Positions 44,941 to 57,407 of a DNA stretch of 64,000 nt are shown in pieces. The notes under the pieces were generated by a model. The model saw nothing but the letters and a program-made list of their open reading frames with translations. It was not told where the DNA came from and searched no databases. This stretch comes from Chrysoperla carnea. Taxonomy: Eukaryota > Arthropoda > Insecta > Neuroptera > Chrysopidae. The DNA is taken from contig NC_058341.1 in the NCBI RefSeq assembly GCF_905475395.1, positions 70,863,597-70,927,596 of the forward strand. The letters are read 5' to 3'. The stretch's first letter is position 1, and each line of letters begins with the position of its first letter. Both the position numbers and the translations under genes were made by a program.

Positions 44941-46751
44941 GGATGAAATATAATAATTTGGAACTTTTAAATTTCTGTGAGTTAGTTAGTTAGTTTGCAA
45001 ACTAAAAATTATGAAACTAAATAACTTTTCAATTCAAAATCCATTATTTTTTCTAAAAACGTATGAAGACGCAGTTCTTTCAGAATCAATCAGGGTTTAT
45101 TTTTTGTCAGATTTGTTCCTTAAAAATTTTCTATAAAATAATAAATGGAATATTTTTTTCTTCAATAGTTTTCGTTACATAGACAGTGACACTTGTTTCT
45201 GGTTTGGGATGGTAATACTAAAAACGGTGGACTTTTTACCTTTTTACTAAAACAATAAAATTTGTTTTCCCAAAACACTATAATCTTTTTTTATTTTAAC
45301 TAGTTTTTATTGATCTGAGAATCAAGAATACAAACAAAATTTATAAATAAAGAATATAAACAATAATGTCGTAACAAAATCTACTAACAGGTAAAATAAA
45401 AACTTGGAACAGAAAAACCTAATGAATTTAATTAAATAAAACTGAAGAAAAAGTAAAAATCTGAGACAGAATAATAAATTAAGAAAATGGTGAAAAATAG
45501 TAATGAATAAAATAAAAAATTAATTAAATAGAAAATTTTAAAATTAAAATAAAAAAAATACATGAATAAAATAAAATAAAATAAACATAAAAATTTAATA
45601 AGAAAAACATGCTGATTAGTTCGCTGTTGATACAGAAATATTAACTCACAGCGACTCTCATTTCTTTTGGGGATCCTTAGGGTCACAAGTATACAAAACG
45701 ATTTCAAATAGATCACGTTCTTGAAATTTTGTATATCCAATTACTTGCAGAGACTTCCCTCGTACTGGTCAAAATTTTCACAGCCCATCTGTTGAAGGTT
45801 TTTCTAGATTAAATCGCCGGTATATTTTCTCTACTATAGACTATTATAAATGCTTTGCTATGGTATGTTTTATAAAGTAATTATTTCTCAGTTATTTAGT
45901 GCAGGTATGTTATATTCTTAGAAATTTAACTTACTAATTACATTGACAATAAATTATTGAAAATAAATATATTTTATATCCAAATATGGATACTTAACTT
46001 TCTTTAGATACTATTTTTATACATGACTACTATTTGATTTTAAGTATTTAAATTATATTATATTCCACGTAATAGCCTGTCGTAAGTCATGAGGAAGGAC
46101 GGCTAATACCGTCCTTCAGTGTGAATGTAAACCTTATAATCCACTTGGTACGTTATTGATACGAGATAGTATAAATTCGGTAGAAATTGAAATTTAACTG
46201 TATATCAAAAAACATTTTAACATTAAATTTCTAATAATGGTGACAGAGTAGAGAAAAATAATGTCAATGTAATTTAAAAAAAAAAATATTTAAAACAAAA
46301 ATAGTATCAATGTAATTTTTTTTTAAATGGACCAGTGTAGATTCAGGATTTGTATAGCTGCCCTCGGTTACTTCCTTTATGTGTGTACTCTTTTTAGATT
46401 AAGTGTTATGCCTAGGGTAGCGGGGTCGATTCCCGCCGTTACAACAAAAATTAATTTAATTAATAGTTGTGACGGGCTAGTGTATATATACTTAATTCCA
46501 TAAAAATCGCCACAGTTAAAACATTCTAAGCGTACTCATCATATGTTATGTTATAATAGTAACACTTAGAATGTTTTAAAACGAGCATTTTTTTGACATA
46601 GAGATACATGGAGGAGGTATACACTCAGCTTCTGAAAATAATTGAGGAGCTGATAAATGAAATTATTAGCGGAAAAGGTGACAAAACAAATATATGGTAT
46701 CACAATAGGCTCTATAGCCTAAGTGTGTGTTTCGTGGACAACCAATATAAT
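44941..46751. other. no gene seen
   Basis: AT-rich with AAATAAAATAAAATAA simple sequence near 45560. The minus-strand 102-codon frame at 45432-45740 is F/Y-rich because of that sequence. GCGGGGTCGATTCCCGCC near 46418 looks like a tRNA T arm but no tRNA or SINE can be built. Confidence 0.4.
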
Positions 46752-46770
46752 CTAACCTAACCTAACCTAG
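46752..46770 (-). repeat. telomere-like (TTAGG)n tract
   Basis: Nearly four CCTAA units (plus strand), the second interstitial TTAGG-type tract in the window. Confidence 0.7.
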
Positions 46771-46827
46771 ATTAAGTTTACCGGTAACATTATCCATGAA
46801 CTAGGCTCTAGACTTATATTACTAGCG

Positions 46828-47270
46828 GACCCGAAAAACTTCGTATCGCCTAATAAACAGTCAATAAATGAATGTCGTGTTCGCTGGGCAATTTCAACGT
46901 TAAACACAAAGACTACCGCGCTATAGCCTTCACATCCTCTGTCCTTACTTGCCTCTTCTTTTGTTCACAATTTCCTGGTATACATTTTTTTAGGAAACAA
47001 AATAGAGCCCATGTTATTTCCTAGCAATGTAGCATTCTATAGGCGAACAAATTTTAAAACCAGTTAAGTAGTGGATTCAAAATTGATGGAATTTCATAAG
47101 CACAAATGAATGATGGGATGGAATTTCAGAACCTTCCCCTTAGTTTTCGGGGTGGGGATAGTGGGTGAAAAATACTTTACAACGTCATACCTACGAAATA
47201 TACAAAAAAAATTGCACTTAAGTCGGTCGAGCCGTCTCTATAGGGTATCCATTTTAATTTTTGACATATG
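46828..47270 (+). repeat. family O element, diverged
   Basis: TACTAGCGGACCCGAAAAAC, CCGCGCTATAGCCTTCAC, then GATGGAATTTCATAAGCAC, CCCTTAGTTTTCGGGGTGGG and AAGTCGGTCGAGCCGT, the usual wording of RTE/CR1-type insect repeats. The frame 47110-47337 lies in it and is not a gene. Confidence 0.55.
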
Positions 47271-48379
47271 CTTGAGACTCGATAAAATTGCTTCAAGCGT
47301 GCTCAATGAAAAGCTCGCTCTATTCCATAACTGGTAAGATGAACACTTTATACTCGTATATTACAAAGTTATTATCGATAAAAAAGGAAACATTTATTGT
47401 TCGGAATATTTTTCCGCAAATCGTAGGTTCAGTTTAGGCAAAAACGAACTGAAAAGTGGATTGAACGAATAAAGTTCGGGATATTGCGATTTTCCCTTGT
47501 AGTGTTAAAAGTAGATAATAACAATTTATTTTCAGCGTCACATCGATTTTCAAGATAATTTTACGTATTTCAAAGTTACTAGAGAGATGTAGAAAAATCA
47601 CACGTCTTTTCTCAATCGCAAATATGGATTTATTTTCAGCCTCTAATGCATATCAGGTGCAGTTAAGACGCATGGTAAAATTAATAAAAATTTGGATGTG
47701 GCTCATGTATATTACGAAACAAGTATTATTATTAATTTACATGCATTCCTTTTGTTTTTTGCATGTTTTAAGAATATTAATATACAAAAAATTATTAAAA
47801 ATATTTTCATAATAATAAATTACATAAAACAAAGGTAGGTAGGTCGGTAAGAGGAATAAAATAATTTTATTCAGTCCGTGGTAGATATGATCATTGGAGA
47901 TATGTTTTTACTAGTAGTTAATACACCGGGCAACTGTAATTTTAAATACAAAGACTATTGCATTATAAAATTTCACTTCGTTTCCGATCACTTTCGCTGT
48001 CCGCTAATTTCGTTGGTTTTAAACTGGAAATGTACGTTGTACGTGCTGTTGAAAGTTCAAAAAAATAAGTTTTTCTCAAAATTGATTTTATGTATCAGGC
48101 TAAAATTTACCACACTTTTTTATGACCATAAGTTACATCTTTTTCCAGAATTTCAACTCAATTCCTTCATTTTTCGAGAAGGTATCAGAGAAAGTTGAAG
48201 ATATGAGGTTAATGCGGTTTGCAAATACATTTTGAGCTTATTTTGCTATGTTCGGGGTTCAATAGCTGGAAAATTCGATGTAGAAATTCATAACAAACAA
48301 TTCTTGTTTGTATTCGCATCAATTTGATCAATAGAAGCAGAGATATTCAAGAAAACGCCATCAAAGAAAGTAATGTACA
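47271..48379. other. no gene seen; small family O remnant
   Basis: ACACCGGGCAACTGTAATTT and TACAAAGACTATTGCATTAT near 47923-47970 look like a weak family O piece. The 106-codon frame 47878-48198 covers it and starts with a non-ATG codon, so it is not called. Confidence 0.35.
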
Positions 48380-48655
48380 GATAAAAACCGCGTACAGAAA
48401 GTCGTGCGGATCGTTCTGAAAACGGAAAACTCTTTTTCTCTGGTTTTTACAACGAAAGAAATCTATTTAAAAAAAAATTAGCCATTTCCCAAAATTTTAT
48501 GAATTTATAATTAAAATCCCATAGATTTACCTAAAAACCGCGTGCAGAAGATCGTGCGAATCTTTTCGGAATCGGAAGACTTCTTTTCTTACCTATTTAA
48601 AAAAAATTCCAAATCTTACGTATTTATTATCAAAATCCGGCGGATTTGCCTTACT
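48380..48655 (+). repeat. tandem duplication, ~155-bp unit, two diverged copies
   Basis: Units start AAAAACCGCGTACAGAAAGT (48384) and AAAAACCGCGTGCAGAAGAT (48534); both continue with CGTGCGRATC, GGAA-ACTTCTTTT-like blocks, an AAATCTTA/AAATTTTA block and a final ATTAAAATCC/ATCAAAATCC. Confidence 0.7.
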
Positions 48656-48814
48656 ATTAGTGAAAGAATGAAAATGGATATTCTGACGTTGATGACGTAA
48701 TATGGGTATCATTATACGAAATAACACAAATAAGTTTGACAGATTTATTCATTGACATCTGATTATAATAAATATAAATACTGATTATCTATGGATATAT
48801 TATACACAGCTGTC

Positions 48815-48998
48815 TACACTGAACTAACTGATGGTCTATGATTCATACCGCATGACATCATAGCAGGGCTTACCCGCGTTTTAGGCCACGTGTATACAGT
48901 TTAAAAATTACGATTTTTAATTTTAATATTTATAAGAAAAATTTGCTTTTATGACTCGAAATCAGAATATTTAAGTATATTTTTACATAAATTTTAAC
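48815..48998 (+). repeat. family H copy 2
   Basis: ACACTGAACTAACTGATGGT, CATGACATCA, TATACAGTTTAAAAATTACG, CAGAATATTTAAGTATATTT; counterpart of 3295-3485. Confidence 0.6.
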
Positions 48999-49126
48999 TT
49001 TTTTCAAATTTCATGATTTATTTTTGACTAACGATAGTACCCTATTTAGCTAGCACACTTCTCTGCTTTAATCCAAATATTTAATATAGTGCGCCCTTCG
49101 CAATCATTTAAAGAATATGAGTGACT

Positions 49127-49985
49127 ATCTTTCATTCATAATCTCGCATAAGTGCTTCAGATCATCTTCTTCAATTTTTTTGTTTACTATTTTAACTTTA
49201 TAGCTGCTTTTCATCTCCTTGCATAAAATTTCATCAATTAAACTCATGCTTTCAAGATCATTTTTGATAACCTACGTAACCCGAGTTTTCTCAATTTTTG
49301 CGCATTCATATTGCAACATCTTACTTTCATTGCCCAAAATTCTTAGATAGTAATTTTTTTTTTTTTTTCATGTCTACTGTCATCGGTAGTTTACCCAGTT
49401 CCAGGTAATATTAACAGTTTGTATTCAAATTACTGGTTGCCAATATTTGTTTGAAAAATTTTCTTTCAACTTTTTCCAGTTCCGTGAAAATTTCATTGGC
49501 GAGACTCCATACTGGACTGCCGTACAGCATAATTGGTTTTATCAATACATCATCTTACTATTTATTACCTTTGCTGGTATCCACTGGTTCATAAATATAA
49601 ATTTTCGTAACATATTTATTCCTCTTTGAGCTTTTCTTCGCGTTACTTAATATATGTGTCCCATCTTCCGTTCCAATTGAATACTAATCCAAGGTAATTA
49701 AAGCTATATCTAAATTATTTAATATCTTTCCATTATAGAACCATTTTTATTTGCTATTTTCCTATATCCCTGTCTAAATACCAATCGTTTAGTTTTGCTT
49801 TCGTTTACTTTAAGCTTGTTTGAATCACAGTATTTCCTTAACTGGTTAAGTCCTCTCTGAAGTTCAACTATTGATTCAGAAATTAATACCAGATCATCAG
49901 CATATAGTAATAATTCAACTTCCGTGCTGTTGCTTGGGGGAGAGTGAATTTCTGTAGCTCTTAATGCGCTTTGTAAATCATTTAT
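49127..49985 (-). pseudogene. decayed non-LTR retrotransposon (reverse transcriptase 3' part)
   Basis: On the minus strand, 49985-49722 is open for 88 codons and contains the polymerase motif LLLYADDLVLISES (YADD at 49904-49893), then ELQRGLNQLRKYC and KVNESKTKRLVF, the expected order after RT motif 5. A frameshift near 49740 continues as WFYNGKILNNLDIA and YLGLVF. Further on, IMLYGSPVWSL, NEIFTELEKVERKFFKQIL and ELGKLPM are recognisable post-RT thumb phrases of LINE ORF2, separated by stops and shifts; the last stop is at 49127. The 5' part (endonuclease, early RT motifs) is absent beyond TAG at 49986. Clade not assigned. Dead copy. Confidence 0.85.
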
Positions 49986-49989
49986 CTAG

Positions 49990-51580
49990 ATTAAAAATAA
50001 ACATAAATGATTTAAAATATGCTCTTAATGACCATAGAAATAAGGGGAGTTATATTAAAAATGATTTTTTTTTACCTTTTTTGTAAATGTAGGTTAAAAA
50101 TCACAAAACATAATGACACAGTAACCTTGTCATTAGAAAGTACGGGGTAGTCTGTATCAAATCCGGTAGTTCTGATTTTTAGCACACTTGTTAATGATGT
50201 TGTCCCAATATATAATCCAAGTTTGAGACTTTAAGTGACGAACGAACTTTGTCAAAAATATAAAAAAATCTCGAAAATTTTGATCCAGAACAACACTAGC
50301 AAACTCTGTCAGAGGTAAGTGGTACTAAATCTAGCTAGAGTAGTTCGAGGGATGTCTGAAATATTGCACAAAATTGCGTTAGAATAAATGATGAATTTTT
50401 TATACCTCGGAAACTATTGGGTCTACGAATAGTTATATCTCGGAAACTATTGGGTCTACAAAGACGATTTTAGTCTCATATTGTTGCAAATTTAGTCTGA
50501 TTTAAAAGCATTTTAAAAAAGTACTTCAAAATCCCTTTAGGAATATAATCGCCAAAATCTGAGAAAAAGCTGTTTTTACGGTTTTTTTTTCAATTTTGAC
50601 AAAGTTGCGGTCGTCGCTCGAGGTCACAAATTTGGATTATTCATTGGGACAAAATCTTCTGATTTGATGCAGACTGTAATGTATAAAGTTAGTGTAATGT
50701 AAAGTTATTGTTAAATTTTTGTTTTTTCATTTTTTAGATCTACACATCAACTTAAGGTACTTTCTATCAAGAAGGTTAATAATAAATATTTTTTTAAATA
50801 AAAAGTGTAAATTGTAAATTACAATTCCCTCCCCGCCACATCATACATTAATGTACTCTCACAGCTCACACATACAAAGTGCACTAACATTTACTTACTA
50901 TACCTACATTTTAACACAAATCTGTGTAGAATTTTTTTTTTCTTTCTGAATGGAATTCTTTTGTTCATAATAATAATCACATGTAAAAAAAAACTTAATG
51001 CAGTGATTTGTTTCCTTTTAACATTCGATATTATTTCATTCATAAAAACCTAATATGAGCATCACACGACCTCTATGTATAGGCTGGCATACGGGAAATG
51101 TAGCTATGATCCATTTTCCTTAAATTGGATATGATTTTTCAATAGGTACTACTAGGTACAAATAGTTTTCAATATCCATAAAAATATTTATAATTTATTT
51201 ATACAGCCATTACTTGCTTCATTTGTGCTACTAAAAAATCAATTACACATAGGCAGGCTGGCGTAATTTTTTTTAATACTTCAGGTGAAGATATCTCAAA
51301 TCTCACTGTACGAGAAGAAAAGTGAAGTTGGTATTTGGAAAATCTTTAAAACTACGCAAAATATAACCGTTTAAAAGTCCTAGTTAATGTCCGATATCAC
51401 CATAGATATACATATAAAACTTTGTTTTGCTAAAAGGAGATGGGCAATAATTTTTGAATGCTTATAACTTCTTCATTTTTTAATCAATTTTAATTTCACT
51501 TTCAAATTTTGTCATGGAATCAAATTTAGTTTTACATTTTTATGCATAATATGGCAACTACCGTATTATTGTATAAAAAA
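49990..51580. other. no gene seen
   Basis: AT-rich. A 16-bp phrase, TCGGAAACTATTGGGTCTAC, is repeated near 50406 and 50437. No further LINE coding blocks could be recognised upstream of 49985. Confidence 0.4.
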
Positions 51581-51581
51581 A

Positions 51582-52017
51582 ACTACATTATATTATCGTT
51601 ATTTTTTACTTTTTAGCGCATATTAATTTGTTTTGGAAAATTTTTCTTTTGATGTTAGTTTTCTTTTTGTTAAAAGTTTTTTATTTTGTGATTTTTAGTG
51701 AATCTGAAGTACACTAACTAATTTGTCACTAAAAAAAGAATCATCGAAATTGGTAGACGTGCGATTGAGTTATTAGTTCTCTTGTCGTACATACTTAATG
51801 CAAATTTTAGACTTTAATGGTTCTCTTAAGGATACCGTGGTCAGAACTGGACCAAAATGAAATGGTTAGAACTGAACCACACGGGAGGCACCAGCTTTCA
51901 AATAGATAAAGAATCATCAAAATCGGTTTACCCAGTCAAAAGTTCTAAGGTAACATACATTTAAAAAAAATACAGTCAAATTGATAACCTCCTCCTTTTT
52001 TGTTTGAAGTCGGTTAA
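51582..52017 (-). mobile_element. family F element, copy 3 (one hairpin arm only)
   Basis: CTACATTATATTATCGTTAT and GTTAAAAGTTTTTTATTTTG (one arm), then the complete flank with ATCAAAATCGGTTTACCCAG, GATAACCTCCTCC and the terminus GAAGTCGGTTAA. The second arm and loop are missing. Confidence 0.8.
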
Positions 52018-52407
52018 AAACTAAAAAAAAGAGTAAATAAACTTACTTACTAAGTAAAATTATTTTATTAATACATATGTGTCTTTACAGTTTTATTATG
52101 TATTTAATTATTGAAAATAAAAAATTGTGTCAAAAAAGTGGGTCATCGGGCCATCGCAAGTCTATCAAAAATTTATACAAAAAATTAATTGTTTTCTTAA
52201 ATCCAAAATAGTCCACATTATAAGATCTATGATATTCATTTATAACAAAAATACAAGGAAAAATATTTTAATCAGTCATTAATTTTCAGTCATAATTTGT
52301 TGTGGGCCACGTTGCATTGCTTGGAGAGCAAACAATCACAAGATTTATAATCTTAAACAAGCATGGGCCCAGCAAACCACGTATTGGGCCATCATACAAA
52401 ACCTTAC
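52018..52407. other. no recognisable feature
   Basis: AT-rich. A 70-codon frame starts at 52302 but overlaps the family J copy and shows no motif. Confidence 0.4.
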
Positions 52408-52590
52408 TGAATTGTAATAAATTCCTGGTAAATAAGTCATCATTAAATATAAAACCGAAACTTTCCTTTCATTCAATGCCCAAATGTTTTGGTATGGAAA
52501 TGTACTGCATATAATACACTTACTTTAACTATCTTTCTTTAATGATTTCACATTTGAAGTTATAAAACATGCACTCACTTTGTTATGTCA
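52408..52590 (+). repeat. family J copy 2
   Basis: GAATTGTAATAAATTCCTGG, CATTCAATGCCCAAATGTTT, TTGAAGTTATAAAACATGCA; counterpart of 29118-29290. Confidence 0.65.
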
Positions 52591-53334
52591 CTGGAATCTG
52601 TGGAATATGTCTAGCTATGTCTTATTTCACGATGTCCCCGAAATATGAAATGAACTAGCCATTAAATCCTTATTTGTTTAACTTTAAGTGTAGGCTATGA
52701 CAGGAATCGGGCCATCAATGGTTACACTGCCTTAAAAGTACCCCCAATTAGACTAACGCATATTCAATCGTTGATAGTACATTATTCCTGCAAGGTTACA
52801 TCTCAACTCTAACATCAAGTAAAGTTACAAGTTTTTGGCTACAGCTGCTGGATTTGAAGAGTGAAGTTTTATAGTTTGTATATTGAAGTAAATTTGTTAA
52901 ATGTAACATTTAAGAGTACTTTGCATTATTATGAAAGTTTACAATAGCATATGTTAATATTATTATAAGTATACAAAAGTTGTAAGGGAATTCACCTTTT
53001 TGAGGAAATATTTGTTAGATATATCATATGATTTTTTTTCCATTAAAAGTTTTTGCTTTACTTACTTTACGTTTAATTATAATGAATTAATCATTTTCAT
53101 TCATGACAATATTTCGTGATATTTGTTAATTAATTTATTAGTAATTTGTACTGAGAATTGGGTAGTAATTTAATGTGGTTTTTTGTTTTATTTATTTGAA
53201 TGCAACATGTTTAGTAACACATACTATATTAACATTGTGCATGCTTTCCGGCATGAAGATTCTAGAAAAATACTTTAAATTAAATTTTTACTTTAATATC
53301 GAGGAAAAGCCTTCAAACAAAAACTACCAATTAC
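52591..53334. other. no recognisable feature
   Basis: AT-rich sequence with no supported gene or repeat. Confidence 0.4.
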
Positions 53335-53600
53335 AAATGTTTAAACGTAAAAATTTTCCTTTTAATAAAATAAACAACTTTTACCCGTGAGGGCGCAAAG
53401 TAGGGCAAAATTTTGGTGTCCTTTTTCTCCAAAACTACAAACGATAAGGAGTAGAAAATTAACAGGTAGCTTCAACAAATGGTCTTGTAAAACATTGTCG
53501 AAACACAAACAAAAATTTATAGAAAATACTGTCGAAACTATCGAAAACCAAATAAATGGCGGCCATTTGTGTCGGTTTGTCAAGCTGTTTTAATATATAA
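53335..53600 (+). repeat. family K copy 1
   Basis: Matches 63155-63400: TTTACCCGTGAGGGCGCAAA (also a family A phrase), AAATTTTGGTGTCCTTTTTC, AACAGGTAGCTTCAAC, TAGAAAATACTGTCGAAACT. Apparently family A-related at its start. Overlapping frames on both strands are by-products. Confidence 0.5.
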
Positions 53601-55414
53601 AACAATAATGATATTCAACATTTTCTACACAAGGTATATCAACAATAAACACTTTCAAAATTATTTTCTTGTTCTTTTTTTGTCTTAAAAGTTAGTTTAA
53701 GTTCAAAAAAAATGTCATCTAATCTATCGAAACTGTGTTTTAATCCTTTTATGAATGGTTTTGAATCCAAAGAGTTCTATTCGCTCCGAGCGTGAATTTC
53801 GTTTCCATGACAACGATACACTACTTTAATTATAGAATTAATGGATGCATATATAATTGTGTGGATTGCATTGAAAACTTACATTTAAAATTTAATATTC
53901 TTGTTTCACAAATTTAAATAAATAATTACGATAATTAACATTTGAAAAATAATATTTGTACAATTTGATTTCTTATTTTCACAATTTTTAATGCATTAAG
54001 TTTAATTAATTAGTGTTTTTCAATCATTTTAATTTGACAGTTTCTATATCATTAACATGTAAATAATTGCAAATTAGTCATAACAGCCCACTTTATCTCC
54101 AAAATTTTTCACTTAAAGCGCTGGCATCGATTTTATTATCCCTACCATGACTACGCACACAACGAATACATAGAGAACGTGAGGGGTCTACTAGCCTGTA
54201 CGTGGATGCGATATAATGAATGAGAGAAGACTGCCATATGACATATAGTCATATGTCATAATCATATGATACATGAGATTTTGTGTTTGCAATTATATTT
54301 ATTTTGTACAAAGAGGTTATGTACAGTTTTGTATTCTTTTTTTTTAAATGAACAAGTGTTTAAGTACACAGTTTATAAGTACACAATTTGTTTTTTCATA
54401 ACTATTGTAATTGAAATATTGGTAGATGAAAGTGCACTAAAATTTAAATAATAATTAAACTCAATAAAACTTTTAATTAATTTTATTAAAAATTAAACTG
54501 TAAATAAAGATTCTTTTAACGATTCTACTTTTTGAATAACTTTTAAATATTCCATAAGTCGTTTTATAACTATGTATTTATATAATGCCAAAAATGTAAA
54601 CAATATGTGGCCAATAACATATAGATTAGACAAGAACATAGAGGAACTCACTGGCAGTTTTCTGACGTTCTCCAATTCTATAAACTCTTTGGTATACTAT
54701 GAATTATCATAAAAGATGACGTCATGATTCATGGCGCATGATTCTGAAGTCTTTTAATGGTACAATTTCTTTAAGCGAGTTTATATATTGCAAAACACTT
54801 TTAAATGTAAAGATTCTATTATAGGAATCATTTTGTTTGGTCCCTAGAATCGATTCGACGTGCTTTTGGTACAATTTACTGGAAGTGTCTATTAAAACAG
54901 TCAATTATTTGTTTAATATTTTTAAGCAGCTTTTAAACTTTTCGTTTTTGTAACTCAGTGAAACCCTAATGTCTCCTTAATGGAAAATGATGTATTGAAT
55001 CAAAATTAACACTTGCAACGCAATTATAACGTAACAAATTTTTACTACCTACTTTTAAGTTTCTATCGAAGAGAGGTTTCACATGTTCATAGAGTGTACA
55101 TCCATTGTTCTTATTCAATTGAATGTTTTGTTTTTTAATTAATTACAAACAAAAACTACCCGCAGCATCTCATGGGGAACTTTATTGATTCAAAAATTTA
55201 TTTTAACTTTTTTTTCTCAAATATGCAAGTGAATTTGATTTTACAGTCAACAGAAATTCCTAGCATCCTTCCCATATTACTCCCTTACTTCCACGATAAA
55301 AAAAAACTCTATTCAAACAAAAGGAAAATGCCATGATTGACCCACTTGGTAATCTAATCAAAGATGCGTGTATGGTATTAGGTATAGATCGTGGCACAAC
55401 ACGGTTTCTTTAAA
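53601..55414. other. no gene seen
   Basis: AT-rich. CATATGACATATAGTCATAT-type palindromic sequence near 54235-54265. Several 60-codon frames without motifs. Confidence 0.4.
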
Positions 55415-55700
55415 ATGATGCATATATACTTGAAACTTCGTGAATGGCTTCCTTTTGACGTGTCTACCAAATTTTCCTCTACTATTATTTTTTTCGAAAA
55501 GGCTTCGTTTTCAAATGAGAATAATGACGTCATGCTTGGGTTATTGTTTTGGAAAACGTAGCAGGGAATTTGCCGGACACTATGACCACTTGATAAAATT
55601 AAACATATCTACTAATTGATAAACATTTCAGCAAAAGTGAGCTATGGACGAACAAAAACAAAAATATTTAAGTACGGCATGTTCCAGGTGGTAGACAAAC
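55415..55700 (+). repeat. family I copy 1
   Basis: Matches 61640-62080 with CTTGAAACTTCGTG, GGCTTCCTTTTG, GACACTATGACCACTTGATA and TTTAAGTACGGCATGT. The 61640 copy carries about 150 bp of extra sequence. Confidence 0.65.
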
Positions 55701-57407
55701 TCAACTGTTCTCCAAGATTTTATTTTGTTGAAAAATTTCAAAAAAAGTATTTCTATAATAATTTTATATCCAAACTTAATTCATTTTATAGCGTAATTTT
55801 AGTAATTTTATATCGAAACTTTATTCATTTTTTTTTAATAGTGCCCAAGGGTGGCGCTAAGGTTAAATCTAGCCCTGTCGACAACTTAGCCCGCAGCTAA
55901 CGCAGACAGTCAATTGCCCTATATTTTTTTAACCGTTTTATGTCGTTGAAATATACATATTCGAAATTTGCAAAACCATTTTTAATCTCATGTCGTTAGA
56001 AGTACCCAAAACTAAAATCTTAACTTTGAAAAGTAATATTTTTCTATCGTTTTTCTCACAAAGTGTAAAACAATAATAATTTTTGTGTCACCTCCATAAT
56101 TGTGCTATTTTTAAGAGTTCCTTATGTTTATTGAAAGAGATGGTTTACAATTTGTATTTAAATACAGCATTATTCTAAAATCTCATCCATGTTGATAGTG
56201 CTCATTAGCCAACAGTGACCAACTACTTACTATAAACAACTGTATAAAATAACTGTTCATATTAAATGAATAAAAAAACTTGCAATTTCAAACAAAGAAA
56301 TTAATAAATTGAAGCTGATTTAGCAATATGTATGTACCTACTACAGTCTACAGTATATAGTGTGTAGCAACAAAGTACTTACTTACTTACCTATGGAATA
56401 TTCGCTTGAGACAAAGGAATTTCATTTTTATACATAATATGTACTTACTCTTCGTCGTACAATGCGTATTTATATTAATATGTACACGTATATACTTTTC
56501 TATAAGTCTTCTAAGACGAAAAGCAGCGAGAATAAAAATTACATTGGCGTAGTAACTCATTTCTCTTTGTTTTAGAAGACATATGACATTTTATAGATTT
56601 GCGGCCAAGCTTGGTTTTAGTGAGTCACTTCAAAACTTCATAGGTGTTAGCTATTATCACGTCATAATAATTTGATTCTAGAAAGGATAGAACTGGCTTT
56701 TATCGAAAGATATTCCAAAAAATTTAGTCGTTGGTTCTGTCTCACCAGAAAACTACTTTGAGAATTACCAAAAATCTGCTTACATTAAGAATTAAATCTT
56801 AAAATTACAAAAATGATATCATCATCAATCTAGGTGGGGGAGGGGGATTGCGGTGCGGGTAAGCTATCCCCCCTTACATTCCGGACGAAATAACCTTTCT
56901 GAAATGATTCACTAAAACTACGTTTCAACGATGACCTATTAACTTCCTTTTTTAAGAGCTCTTAACAAAATAGTATTTTAGGATTTAATTAAAAGAAATC
57001 CGAACCTATGAACTCTTTTAGAAGCCTTTCCTTGATTAATTTAGATGTCACAACTATCATGATTTTAATGTCAGAAATAAACTCGTAAAAAAAATAATTT
57101 TACAACAATTATAGGAGTAAAAAAGTTGTAATGAGTCAACACAATGTAATTCAACCTAGACTAACGAAGTATTTTAAAAATGAACTCTTGCTCCTTACTG
57201 AATAGTTAAATAGAGATAGAGGTATACTTTAAATTACAGAGTATTTCTTCATAACATCCCTATCAATTTTTGTACGATACATTTTATCGAAAAAACGAAT
57301 ACATTAGCCACAAATTTAAAGCACAAAATTTTTATATTTTATTTGATATATTCCATAAATTTTTTTATTTATTTATTTTAATAGTGAAGAAAAATTATTA
57401 TTAAAAT
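55701..57407. other. no gene seen
   Basis: AT-rich with a short G-rich patch at 56833-56862. No supported feature. Confidence 0.4.

Noticed and set aside
45432..45740. 102-codon minus-strand ORF rich in F and Y
   Set aside because: Encoded by AAATAAAATAA simple sequence; no domain.
46405..46440. Possible tRNA T arm GGGGTCGATTCCC
   Set aside because: No D arm, anticodon arm or A box at proper distance.
47878..48198. 106-codon plus-strand ORF
   Set aside because: Begins with a non-ATG codon and overlaps a family O-like remnant.
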